Of a stretch of 64,000 nucleotides of DNA, positions 39,028-47,547 are shown piece after piece. Below the pieces are notes generated by a model. That model was not told the origin of the DNA. It did no database searches and saw only the letters and a program-made list of their open reading frames with translations. Position 1 is the stretch's first letter. Every line of letters begins with the position of its first letter. A program made the position numbers and the translations under genes. Source of the DNA: Sandaracinobacteroides hominis (GTDB lineage: Bacteria > Pseudomonadota > Alphaproteobacteria > Sphingomonadales > Sphingomonadaceae); contig NZ_JADCUC010000001.1 of the NCBI RefSeq assembly GCF_016464365.1, positions 806,001-870,000 on the forward strand, read 5' to 3'.

Positions 39028-40305
39028 TCAATCCCGGGCGCTGTTCTCCAGCAGCGTTTCGCCCTCGGCGGGCCGCGCCACAACCTGCACCGGCAGCAGG
39101 AAGGAAACGGTCGTGCCGGCGCCCTGCCGGCTTGAAATATCCAGCCGCCCGCGATGCCGCTCCACGATGTGCTTCACGATCGCCAGGCCAAGCCCGGTTC
39201 CGCCCATCGAACGCGATCGCCCCGTATCCACCCGATAGAAGCGCTCCGTCAGCCGCGGCAGATGCTCCGGCGCAATCCCGTCGCCCTCGTCCACCACCGA
39301 CACCCGCACCATCTCCTCGCGGCCGCCCGGCTCCCGCGCTGCGGAAACCAGGATCGGCGTCCCCGTCCGCCCATATTTCAGCGCGTTCGAGATCAGGTTG
39401 TGCAGCACCTGCAGGATCTGGTCGCGATCCGCCACCACCTGCGGCAGGTTCGCCTCCACTTCCAGCGTCAGCTTGCGGTCGTCCGCCTCCAGCCGCACCG
39501 CCAGCGTCTTGCCCACGTCCAGCAGTAGCGGCGGCAACTCCAGCATCGTCTGCGGCCGCACATATTTGTCCAGCTCGATGCGGCTCAGGCTCAAAAGGTC
39601 GTCGATCAACCGCGACATGCGCCCCGCCTCGCGGCTCATGATGTCCAGAAACCGCCGCCGCGCCGGCTCGTCTTCCGAAGCCGGCCCCAGCAGCGTCTCG
39701 ATAAATCCGGAAATGTTCGCCAGCGGGGTCCGCAGCTCGTGGCTGGCATTCGCCACGAAATCCACCCGCATCCGCTCGGTCAGCCGCGCCTGCGTGATGT
39801 CGTTGAAGCTCAACAGCAACCGGCTTCCATCCGCCACCACGCGAATGCCAAACGCCCCGTCGCGCGATCCCAGCGTCGTCACTTCCCGAAAGGTCGGGCT
39901 CTGCCCCTGCATCCCCAGCCGCACGGCGTCCAGCACCACCGGATGCCGCACCGTCTGCCTCAGGTCCGCCCCCACGATCCTGCGCCCGAACAGCGCCATC
40001 GCCCCGTCATTCGCAGCCAGCACCCGCCAGTTCCGGGATACCAGCATCGCCGGATCGGCCAGCGCCGAAATGCCGATTCGCCCATCCTCATCAACTGCCT
40101 GCGGGATGTGGGCACGCGGCTTCAATGTCACGGCCAGATTGTACTCGGCGACAGGTGATTCGCTGGCGCGATAAACCAGAAAGATGACAATCAGGATAAA
40201 CGGCAGCCACAGCAGCACCGGCAACCCGGCCTGCTCGGCCGCCACCCCCCCGGCAACGCCCAGCCCGATGGACATGCAGATCAGGGGAAGCCGCCACTCC
40301 TTCAC
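39028..40305 (-). CDS. phoR: Phosphate regulon sensor histidine kinase PhoR
   Basis: A membrane kinase that phosphorylates PhoB in low phosphate. The 425-residue protein has two adjacent N-terminal hydrophobic segments (7-24 and 28-46) and a PAS domain at about 85-170. The HisKA domain carries phospho-acceptor His189 (FVANASHELRTPL). An HATPase domain follows with N-box HNLISNALKYG, G1 VDEGDGIA and G2 GTGLGLAIVKHI. The start overlaps the upstream SDR stop by four bases, so it is translated from that message too. It opens the phosphate island; its regulator gene phoB closes it. Confidence 0.95.
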   Translation of the reverse strand: MKEWRLPLICMSIGLGVAGGVAAEQAGLPVLLWLPFILIVIFLVYRASESPVAEYNLAVTLKPRAHIPQAVDEDGRIGISALADPAMLVSRNWRVLAANDGAMALFGRRIVGADLRQTVRHPVVLDAVRLGMQGQSPTFREVTTLGSRDGAFGIRVVADGSRLLLSFNDITQARLTERMRVDFVANASHELRTPLANISGFIETLLGPASEDEPARRRFLDIMSREAGRMSRLIDDLLSLSRIELDKYVRPQTMLELPPLLLDVGKTLAVRLEADDRKLTLEVEANLPQVVADRDQILQVLHNLISNALKYGRTGTPILVSAAREPGGREEMVRVSVVDEGDGIAPEHLPRLTERFYRVDTGRSRSMGGTGLGLAIVKHIVERHRGRLDISSRQGAGTTVSFLLPVQVVARPAEGETLLENSARD

Positions 40306-41114
40306 GCCGCAGCCTGGTCCTTGAACTTCTGCACCACGGCCGACCCCATCTGCCCCATCAGATCCAGCAACGCATCCGGATCGTTCCGCTTCAGATCCAG
40401 CAGCCCCATTTCCGGCGTGCCGCCACCCACCCGGATTTCGCGCGCACCGGCGGCAATCCCCGCCAGCACCTGCGCCGCCGCTTCATCCGGCGATATCCCG
40501 GCGTCCACGTCATCGCCCTTCGCCGATCCCTTCCGGGATCCATCCGACGTCAGCGCCCGCGCCCCGATCTCGGTCTTCACAAAGCCGGGCACGATCGTCG
40601 TCACGCGAATGCCGCGCCCACCCACCTCGGTCCGCAGCGCATCGAAGAATCCCATCACCGCATGCTTCGCCGCGCAATAGCCGGTCCGCTGCGGCGAACC
40701 CACCTTGCCGGCAACACTGGCGGTCACGGCGATATGCCCGCTCCCCCGCGCCAGCATCTGCGGCAGCACCAGCTTCGTCAGGTGCACCGGCGCAAAGAAA
40801 TCCACCTCCATGATCGTCCGATAGACCTCCATCACCGTGTCCTCGAACAACCCCCGCTGCGAGATTCCGGCATTGTTGATCAGGAAATCCACCGGCCCGG
40901 CATGGTCCACCACCCGCGGCAGCACCTCCTGGTCGGTCGCCTCGAACGGCAGCACCATATGGTTCGGAACCGCCGCGGCAACTTCCGCCAGCGCCTCCCG
41001 ATTCCGCCCCGAAAGGATAACCGTCGCCCCCTGCGCGCCAAACGCCCGCGCCAGCCCGGCCCCAATCCCGGAGGAGGCGCCGGTGATCCACACCCGCTTG
41101 CCCGCATAGCTCAT
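40302..41114 (-). CDS. SDR family oxidoreductase (YqjQ/DHRS7-like)
   Basis: A 270-residue classical short-chain dehydrogenase. TGASSGIG is at 11-18, NNAG at 80-83 and the catalytic YCAAK at 146-150, with SVAG ahead for the Ser. SGRNRE at 35-40 (Arg after the second strand) suggests NADP. The C-terminus has a hydrophobic helix (LLDLMGQMGSAVV). The substrate is unknown. The start MSYAGKRVW has GGGGAGA upstream. It overlaps phoR by four bases and follows the NnrU gene by four, so an nnrU-like/SDR/phoR transcript is likely. Confidence 0.85.
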   Translation of the reverse strand: MSYAGKRVWITGASSGIGAGLARAFGAQGATVILSGRNREALAEVAAAVPNHMVLPFEATDQEVLPRVVDHAGPVDFLINNAGISQRGLFEDTVMEVYRTIMEVDFFAPVHLTKLVLPQMLARGSGHIAVTASVAGKVGSPQRTGYCAAKHAVMGFFDALRTEVGGRGIRVTTIVPGFVKTEIGARALTSDGSRKGSAKGDDVDAGISPDEAAAQVLAGIAAGAREIRVGGGTPEMGLLDLKRNDPDALLDLMGQMGSAVVQKFKDQAAA

Positions 41115-41118
41115 CGCA

Positions 41119-41811
41119 TCATCTCCCCAGAAACCCCCAAGGTGGAACCACCGGCGCATTCAGCAGCATCGGATGCAGAAATGTCATCAACAAGAACAGC
41201 AGGATCCCGCCCAGCACCGGCACCAGTCCCGGCCACAGCGCACGCCACGGCTGCCGCCCGCTCAGCTGCGCCCCCAGCGGCCAGTAACTCGTCTGCGCCT
41301 CGTATATCGCCCAGCCATCCCCCAGCAGCCGCCGCTTCTTCACATCCTGATGTGCCGCCCCCGCCAGCGCCAGAAAACCGATCGCACAGGCCAGCAGCAC
41401 CACCCGCAGCTCACCCGAAACCAGCGCATGCACACAGGCCCAGATGGCAAAGGCCCACATCATCGGGTGCCGGGTAATCCGCAACACGCCCGAAGGCGGC
41501 GCCCCGGTCTGCGGCACACCCGGCAAGGCCTTGTTCGCCGGCGTCAACGACCCCACCAGCAGGATCGCCGCCACCAGCATCAGCAGCGGCGCCAGATGCC
41601 AGATCCCCACCGGCGCCACCCACAGCGGCTCAGGCTCCACAGCCCCCCGCACATGGATCGCCCCAAACAGCAGCGCCAGCGCCACCACCGAATAGAGTCC
41701 CTGAAAGCCCCGCTCCCCCAGCCGCGCCACCAGACCCTCGCGGATCGGCGACGCGGCCAGCAGGATACGCGTCCCCACAAAGGCCAGCAGCAGTGTCAGG
41801 TACAGCGTCAT
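41119..41811 (-). CDS. NnrU family membrane protein
   Basis: A 230-residue integral membrane protein of the NnrU/methyltransferase-like membrane family, named for a gene near nitric-oxide reductase in rhodobacters but widespread with unknown function. Several hydrophobic helices are present, and the family motif RITRHPMMWAFAIWACVHAL (residues about 108-127) with GDGWAIYEAQTSYWP follows. GGGGAGGA precedes MTLYLTL; upstream in-frame codons come from another frame's gene. No denitrification genes are nearby. Confidence 0.85.
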   Translation of the reverse strand: MTLYLTLLLAFVGTRILLAASPIREGLVARLGERGFQGLYSVVALALLFGAIHVRGAVEPEPLWVAPVGIWHLAPLLMLVAAILLVGSLTPANKALPGVPQTGAPPSGVLRITRHPMMWAFAIWACVHALVSGELRVVLLACAIGFLALAGAAHQDVKKRRLLGDGWAIYEAQTSYWPLGAQLSGRQPWRALWPGLVPVLGGILLFLLMTFLHPMLLNAPVVPPWGFLGR

Positions 41812-41854
41812 GCCATTCCTCCCCAACCGGCCGCCCGCAACCAGCGGCATTCCC

Positions 41855-43156
41855 TCAGCGGCTATAGCTCTCCGGCAATTGCGTCCGGTCACGTCCCGGC
41901 AGGTATCGGCGGGCAAGCTCGGTCTGCCGGCTCTGCAGCGGCTGCGAAACGCCCAGGATGAACACCTGCTCCGCCTGCGTCGCAAGCTCCAGCGGGTCTC
42001 CCGACCACACCACCACATCGGCGCGCGCGCCCGGCCGCAGCACGCCCTGGCCCGGCAGGCCAAAGATTTCGGCGGGGTTCCGCGTGATGGTGGCAAAGGC
42101 CTGATCCCAGCTCAGTCCCACGCCACCTGCCAACCGGCCCTGTGCCACCAGGTTTCCGGCATAGTGCGTCAGGTTTCGCGGCTGGAACGACGCATCGAGA
42201 TCAGGCGTGCCCAGCGCCACCTTCACGCCGGCCGCCACCATCCGCCCCACGTTCGACATGGTGGCCGAAAGATACTCGAAATTCTCCGGCCGGTTCACCA
42301 TCCCCAGCGTTATCACCGGCACGCCCGCGCGGGCGATCTCGTCGGCCACCCGCCAGCCCTCGTTGGCCGACACGAGCACCAGCCTGAGCCCCGGATACAT
42401 GGTCTGCAGCTTCAGCACCTGCCGAATGTCCGAAGCCCGGTCCACCCGCACCAGCAACGGCTGCGCCCCGCGCAGCGCCAGCGTCAGCGCCTCGGCATCC
42501 TCGCGCGTAACGCGCAGGTCGGGGTGCTGGTCGCGCGCGGGAAAGGCCAGCCCGTTCATCACGCGCTTGGCTTCCTCCAGGGCATTGGTGATCTCGTTCC
42601 AGGCCGCCGGGCGCGACCCGCCCGCAAGTTCCGCGCCGCGCTCGCCATAGCTCAGATACTGGAACGCCCGCGCCTTCATCGGCACGGTCGTGCCTTCGGC
42701 CAGGCTCAGCACATAGCCCTGCCCCGCAAACAGCGTCCGCCCCGGCGATGGCCCAACGATCGCCGCCGTCACGCCTTCCTGGCGTGCCACGGGAATCGAC
42801 GTCTCGTCCGGGTTCAGCGCCACGTCCAGCATCAGCGCTGCCGTCCCGGGGGACTTCCGCGCCGCCTGGTCGTTGGTCGTGTCGTTGCCGGAAATCTCGG
42901 AACTGCCGAACTGGCTGATGCCGGCAATCACGCCCGGCGTCACCCACTTGCCGCTCGCGTCCACCTGCCGGTAACCGGCCGGAACCGATACGCCGGGCGC
43001 CACCGAAACGACGACACCGTCGTTCATCAGCACCGTACCCCCCTCGATGGGGGCGCCGCCGTTGGTCACCACCTTGCCGCCCGTGATGGCGATGCGCTCC
43101 TGCGACAGCGCCGGAACGGCCGCCGCCAGGAAGAGACCGAGAAGAAATATCCTCAC
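41855..43156 (-). CDS. Exported amidohydrolase-like protein lacking the HxH metal motif
   Basis: A 433-residue exported member of the amidohydrolase superfamily (signal peptide MRIFLLGLFLAAAVPALS). The composite-domain start (ITGGKVVTNGGAPIEGGTVL) and end (GARADVVVWSGDPLE) are canonical. Where active members have GLIDxHxH, this one reads GVIAGISQFGSSEI (75-88): both metal-binding His are gone. It is therefore probably non-catalytic, or uses another site, perhaps as a partner of the intact amidohydrolase directly upstream, whose stop it overlaps by four bases. Confidence 0.85.
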   Translation of the reverse strand: MRIFLLGLFLAAAVPALSQERIAITGGKVVTNGGAPIEGGTVLMNDGVVVSVAPGVSVPAGYRQVDASGKWVTPGVIAGISQFGSSEISGNDTTNDQAARKSPGTAALMLDVALNPDETSIPVARQEGVTAAIVGPSPGRTLFAGQGYVLSLAEGTTVPMKARAFQYLSYGERGAELAGGSRPAAWNEITNALEEAKRVMNGLAFPARDQHPDLRVTREDAEALTLALRGAQPLLVRVDRASDIRQVLKLQTMYPGLRLVLVSANEGWRVADEIARAGVPVITLGMVNRPENFEYLSATMSNVGRMVAAGVKVALGTPDLDASFQPRNLTHYAGNLVAQGRLAGGVGLSWDQAFATITRNPAEIFGLPGQGVLRPGARADVVVWSGDPLELATQAEQVFILGVSQPLQSRQTELARRYLPGRDRTQLPESYSR

Positions 43157-44553
43157 TTGCGGTCTCCTGCGCCCGGATGCCCGATTTCGAAGTCGCTCAC
43201 CGGCCTGCGTCGGGGGTCATTGCTGTCATACAACAGCGCCCCGTCGATCCACACCATCTGCGGCCGGGAATAGACGGAAAGCGGGTTGCCGTTCCACAGC
43301 ACCACGTCGGCCTGCTTGCCGGGCTCCAGGCTTCCCACCTTGTCGTCGATCCCCAGCGCCTTCGCCGGATTGATCGCGATCCAGGTCCAGGCTTCCTCGT
43401 CCTTGATGTTCAGCCCCCACTTACGCCCGTCGGCCAGCGCCTTGGCGGTCTCCTGATTCAGCCGCTGGATGCCGTCGGCGTCGTCCGAATGGGTGATGGC
43501 GCAGCCCCCGGCGGCATGCACGAACGGCAGATTCTCCTCGATGCCGTCATAGCTTTCCAGCTTGAAGCCCCACCAGTCCGACCACATCGCCGCGCAGATG
43601 CCATTCTCCTTCAGAAGATCGGTGATCTTGTAGGCCTCCACCGCATGGTGGAAGGCGCTGATCCTATAGCCGAATTCATGGCTCAGCTGGATCATGTTCG
43701 CCATTTCGTCGGCGCGATAACAGTGGTTCTGCACCAGGATCTTGCCGTCCAGCACCCCCACCAGCGTCTCCATCTGCAGGTTGCGCAGCTGGGGGGTCTT
43801 CGCTGCCTTCATCTTCGCCTGATAGTCGCGCGCGTTCGCCCAGGTCTGGCGCGTCATGGCAATATTGCCCATCCGCGTGCCGGGCATCTGGCTGCGGCTG
43901 CCATACACCCGCTTCGGGTTCTCGCCACAGGCCATCTTCAGGCTCCAGGGCGCCTCGGGCATCAGCATGTCCTGCGCGGTGCGCCCATAGACATTCTTCA
44001 GTGTCGCGCCGCGCCCGCCAAACAGGTTGGCCGATCCGGGCAGCACATGCAGCACCGTCACCCCGCCGGCCAGCGCCCGCGAAAAGCCCGGGTCCTGCGG
44101 CCAGACCGAATGGATTGCCCACACCTCGGGCCGCACCGGCCCCGTCGCCTCGTTGCCGTCCGAATGCGCCGGCACGCCGGGCGACGGATAGTCCCCCAGG
44201 TGGGAGTGGATGTCGATGATGCCGGGCGTCACCCACTTGCCGGCGCCGTCGATCACCGTCGCGCCCGCCTCGTTCACGCTCTGGCCGATGCTCACCAGCT
44301 TGCCGTTCTCGAACCGCACCGCGCCATTCTCGATCCGCCCGCCCTTGCCATCATAGATGGTGACGTTGCGGATAACGGTCGGCACGCCGGGCCACACCTT
44401 GTAGGTGGATTTCAGCTCCGCCTCACCGGCCGAAGTCGCCCCCTTCAACGGCGCAGGCGGCGGCGCGGAATTCGCCCCGCTCCCGCTCCCGCTCCCGGTG
44501 GTCGCGCATCCCGCCAGCAAAAGCGCCAGCACGCCAATTCCGGCAACCCGCAT
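43153..44553 (-). CDS. Amidohydrolase lipoprotein (imidazolonepropionase/prolidase-like)
   Basis: A 466-residue lipoprotein with lipobox LLLAGC (Cys16) and a low-complexity Gly/Ser/Pro linker to about residue 38. The metal-dependent amidohydrolase domain is intact: IDIHSHLGD (His116, His118), later NHCYRAD, AFHHAVEAY and THSDDADG. Closest remembered relatives are imidazolonepropionase-like and Xaa-Pro dipeptidase amidohydrolases. It is the middle gene of POT transporter/amidohydrolase/amidohydrolase, overlapping both neighbours, so cleavage of dipeptides linked to uptake is a sensible inference. Confidence 0.88.
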   Translation of the reverse strand: MRVAGIGVLALLLAGCATTGSGSGSGANSAPPPAPLKGATSAGEAELKSTYKVWPGVPTVIRNVTIYDGKGGRIENGAVRFENGKLVSIGQSVNEAGATVIDGAGKWVTPGIIDIHSHLGDYPSPGVPAHSDGNEATGPVRPEVWAIHSVWPQDPGFSRALAGGVTVLHVLPGSANLFGGRGATLKNVYGRTAQDMLMPEAPWSLKMACGENPKRVYGSRSQMPGTRMGNIAMTRQTWANARDYQAKMKAAKTPQLRNLQMETLVGVLDGKILVQNHCYRADEMANMIQLSHEFGYRISAFHHAVEAYKITDLLKENGICAAMWSDWWGFKLESYDGIEENLPFVHAAGGCAITHSDDADGIQRLNQETAKALADGRKWGLNIKDEEAWTWIAINPAKALGIDDKVGSLEPGKQADVVLWNGNPLSVYSRPQMVWIDGALLYDSNDPRRRPVSDFEIGHPGAGDRK

Positions 44554-46130
44554 CAGTTCGCCTTCCCTGCATGCGTACCGGCAGCGATCGGCTCTCCGAT
44601 CTCGCCAACGCCTGCCACATCCGCATCCTGCAACGTATCCAGATGCATCAACCGCTTGATCAGCGGGCTGATCACCACCACGGCAACCCCGGCGGCAATG
44701 GCGACCCAGCCGACTGTCGTATAGACATCCAGCACCACGCTCTTGCCCACGGCTTCGCCCTCCAGCGCATGGCCGCCGGTCGCACTGGCGATCAGCCCGG
44801 CAGCAAAATTGCCGGTGGCGGATGCAAAGAACCAGGTTCCCATGATCAGGCTCGCCATATGCGCCGGCGCCAGCCGATTCATCGCCGAAAGCCCCACCGG
44901 CGAAAGGCAAAGCTCGCCCATCGTGTAAAAAAGATAGATCAGGATGATGAACATCAGGGGCGTCAGCCCGTCACCGGCAGATCCCCACACCAGCACAAGG
45001 AAGCCCAGCCCTAGCAAAACCATGCCGATGCCGAACTTTGCCGGCGCCGAAGGCTCCAGCCCCTTGCGGCCCAGCTTCGTCCACAGGATGGCGAAAACCG
45101 GCCCCAGCGTCATGATGAAGAAGGGGTTCACCGACTGGAAGATGGATGCCGGGATATTCCCCCGGTCCACATGGCGGTCGGCAAACAGGTTCAAAGAGGA
45201 ACCAGCCTGCTCGAACAGCGCCCAGAACAGGATCGACCCCACGATCAGGAACATCGCTGCGAAAATCCGGTCGCGGTCCTCGGCAGGCAGCTTCACCACC
45301 GCCACATAGAGCACATAGCCCACCAGCAGCGCGCCCGAAGCCCCCAGCAGCATGCCCACAAGGCTCTGATGCTGAACCATCCACCAGCAGACGCCCACTG
45401 CGACGATGCCCGAAACATACAGCCACCACTCCAGCGGCAGCCCGGCCACCCGGCGCTTCAGGGCGGCAGCATCCGGCGCCTCGCCCCGGCCTTCCAGCCA
45501 CGGCCTGCCCAGCACGAACACGATCAGCCCCAGCAGCATCCCCACGCCGGCAGCGCCGAAACCATAGGCCCAGCCATAGGTCTCGCCCAGCCAGCCGGCG
45601 GCCAGCGTACCCAGGAAGGCGCCCAGATTGATGCCCACATAGAAGATCGTATAGGCCCCGTCCCGCCGCACGTCGGTGCGCGGATACAGCTGCCCCACGA
45701 TCACCGAGATATTGGCTTTCAGGAAACCCGATCCCACGATGATAAAGGCCAGCGCCAGCCAGAAGATGTTGATGGCCGGGTCGCTCTGACCGCCCCCTGT
45801 CCCTTCGAACGCCATCAGGAAATGCCCAAAGGTCAAAAGGATGGCGCCATACAGCACCGCTTTTCGCTGCCCCAGCCAGCGGTCCGCCAGATACCCGCCG
45901 ATCACCGGCGCGATATAGACCAGCGCCGTATAGGCCCCATAGATGATGCTCGCCGCCCCGTCCGAAAACAGCCAGTGCTTCGTCAGGTAAAAGATCAGCA
46001 GCGCCCGCATCCCGTAATAGGAAAAGCGCTCCCACATCTCCGCGAAAAACAGCACGAACAACCCGCGCGGATGGCCCAGCCACGTGGGCCGCCCCTCCTC
46101 GCCATTCCCGGCGGCAACAGCTTTGGTCAA
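44553..46130 (-). CDS. POT family proton-dependent oligopeptide transporter
   Basis: An inner-membrane importer of di- and tripeptides, 525 aa with about 12-14 helices. The family signatures are present: EMWERFSYYGMRALL (ExxERFxYYG) near residues 31-45, GGYLADRWLGQRKAVLYGA and FYVGINLGAFLGTLAAGW. The C-terminus carries a hydrophilic tail. It opens the operon with two amidohydrolases; the next start overlaps its stop by one base. Transcribed away from moxR across 228 bases. Confidence 0.94.
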   Translation of the reverse strand: MTKAVAAGNGEEGRPTWLGHPRGLFVLFFAEMWERFSYYGMRALLIFYLTKHWLFSDGAASIIYGAYTALVYIAPVIGGYLADRWLGQRKAVLYGAILLTFGHFLMAFEGTGGGQSDPAINIFWLALAFIIVGSGFLKANISVIVGQLYPRTDVRRDGAYTIFYVGINLGAFLGTLAAGWLGETYGWAYGFGAAGVGMLLGLIVFVLGRPWLEGRGEAPDAAALKRRVAGLPLEWWLYVSGIVAVGVCWWMVQHQSLVGMLLGASGALLVGYVLYVAVVKLPAEDRDRIFAAMFLIVGSILFWALFEQAGSSLNLFADRHVDRGNIPASIFQSVNPFFIMTLGPVFAILWTKLGRKGLEPSAPAKFGIGMVLLGLGFLVLVWGSAGDGLTPLMFIILIYLFYTMGELCLSPVGLSAMNRLAPAHMASLIMGTWFFASATGNFAAGLIASATGGHALEGEAVGKSVVLDVYTTVGWVAIAAGVAVVVISPLIKRLMHLDTLQDADVAGVGEIGEPIAAGTHAGKAN

Positions 46131-46281
46131 ACCCCGAACTCCCGATATCGTTTATCGCCTGTCATCCAGGCGTCATGCGCCGTTTTGTGCGGCCCCCTGC
46201 GCCGCCACGCAAGCCCTTTGCGTCAAATGGCAGCGCCACCCCCTCCCAAAACGCATATTGGCGCCGATCGCGCCGCACGGT

Positions 46282-46347
46282 CACAAAGGCGCGTTGACCG
46301 CGCTGGCACAAAGGCGCGTTGACGGCGCCGGCACAAAGGCGCGTTGA
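46282..46347 (+). repeat. Three 25-bp tandem repeats before moxR
   Basis: CACAAAGGCGCGTTGA occurs exactly at 46282, 46307 and 46332, a 25-base period. The linkers are CCGCGCTGG and CGGCGCCGG, and the third copy runs straight into the ribosome-binding site AAAGGA of the MoxR gene. Each unit contains its own potential AAAGG box and TTGA. Confidence 0.9.
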
Positions 46348-46358
46348 AAGGATTCCAT

Positions 46359-47222
46359 ATGAACGACCGCACCCGTTTCGAGGGCACCGAGGACTATGTC
46401 GCAACCGACGACCTGAAGGTCGCCGTAAACGCCGCCGCCACGCTGCGCCGCCCGCTGCTGGTAAAGGGCGAACCCGGCACCGGCAAAACCGTCCTCGCCC
46501 ACGAAATCGCCAAGGCGCTCGGCGCCCCGCTGCTCGAATGGCACATCAAGTCCACCACCAAGGCACAGCAGGGCCTCTACGAATATGACGCGGTCAACCG
46601 CCTGCGCGACAGCCAGCTCGGCGATCCCCGCGTCGCCGACATCCGCAACTATATCCGCCGCGGCAAGCTGTGGGAGGCGTTCACCGCCCCCGAGCTCCCC
46701 GTCCTCCTCATCGACGAGATCGACAAGGCCGACATCGAGTTCCCGAACGACCTCCTGCAAGAGCTCGATCGCATGGAATTCAACGTCTACGAAACCGGCG
46801 AGACGGTGAAGGCCGAGCGCCGCCCCATCGTCATCATCACCTCCAACAATGAAAAGGAGCTGCCCGACGCCTTCCTGCGCCGCTGCTTCTTCCACTACAT
46901 CAAATTCCCCGACGCCGACACGATGAAGGCCATCATCGACGTCCACTTCCCCGGCATCCAGAAAAGCCTGGTCCGCGAAGCGCTCACCATCTTCTACGAT
47001 ATCCGCGAAGTCCCCGGCCTCAAGAAAAAGCCAAGCACCAGCGAACTGCTCGACTGGCTGAAGCTTCTCCTCCACGAAGACCTGCCGCTCGACGTCCTGC
47101 AATCGCGCGATCCGAAGAAGCTCATCCCCCCTCTCCACGGCGCGCTGCTGAAAAACGAGCAGGACGTCATGCTGTTCGAGAAACTGGCGTTCATGGCCCG
47201 CCGCGAAGGCGGCCGCAGCTAG
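46359..47222 (+). CDS. MoxR family AAA+ ATPase
   Basis: A cytosolic 287-residue AAA+ ATPase of the MoxR group, chaperone-like proteins that usually act with a von Willebrand factor A partner to mature metalloenzymes or complexes. Walker A GEPGTGKT is at 37-44, Walker B is PVLLIDEIDKAD, the sensor region is IITSNNEKELPDAFLRRC. The MoxR-specific EPG and KSTTKAQQGLYEYDA motifs are present. The ATG at 46359 is preferred over one five codons upstream, as AAAGGA is seven bases ahead. No VWA gene follows; the next gene is MscS. Confidence 0.93.
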   Translation: MNDRTRFEGTEDYVATDDLKVAVNAAATLRRPLLVKGEPGTGKTVLAHEIAKALGAPLLEWHIKSTTKAQQGLYEYDAVNRLRDSQLGDPRVADIRNYIRRGKLWEAFTAPELPVLLIDEIDKADIEFPNDLLQELDRMEFNVYETGETVKAERRPIVIITSNNEKELPDAFLRRCFFHYIKFPDADTMKAIIDVHFPGIQKSLVREALTIFYDIREVPGLKKKPSTSELLDWLKLLLHEDLPLDVLQSRDPKKLIPPLHGALLKNEQDVMLFEKLAFMARREGGRS

Positions 47223-47547
47223 GACGTGAACTCCTAAGGCCAGGCCTTGGCCTGCGGACTCGCCGCAGCGCCGGCCGGCTGAGCGGGCGATCTCTATCGC
47301 CCGCCAGTCCGACGAGTCCGGCTTTGCCGGACTTCTTCCTTCCCTTTGTCACCGACCCGATCGCACCTGGCGGCTCAGCCGCCGGCCGGACTTGGCGGCT
47401 CAGCCGCCGGCCGATCCCTCCGCCCACACCTATCTTGCCCCAAACCCACCCCAGCCCTAACCTCCGGCGCCAACCCGAAATGGACGGGCGCAAAGAGGAC
47501 AGGCGCATGGCCACTGCCAAGACCCCGCCGCAAACCACGAACCGCTG
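47223..47547 (+). repeat. Gap after moxR: hairpins and a 25-bp direct repeat
   Basis: This 325-base gap has no convincing gene. It holds hairpin GCGGGCGAT-CTCT-ATCGCCCGC (47283-47304) and a terminator-like hairpin GTCCGGC-TTT-GCCGGAC (47316-47332) followed by TTCTTCCTTCCCTTT. It also holds two copies of TGGCGGCTCAGCCGCCGGCC at 47368 and 47393, each a small palindrome, again with a 25-base period. Confidence 0.75.
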
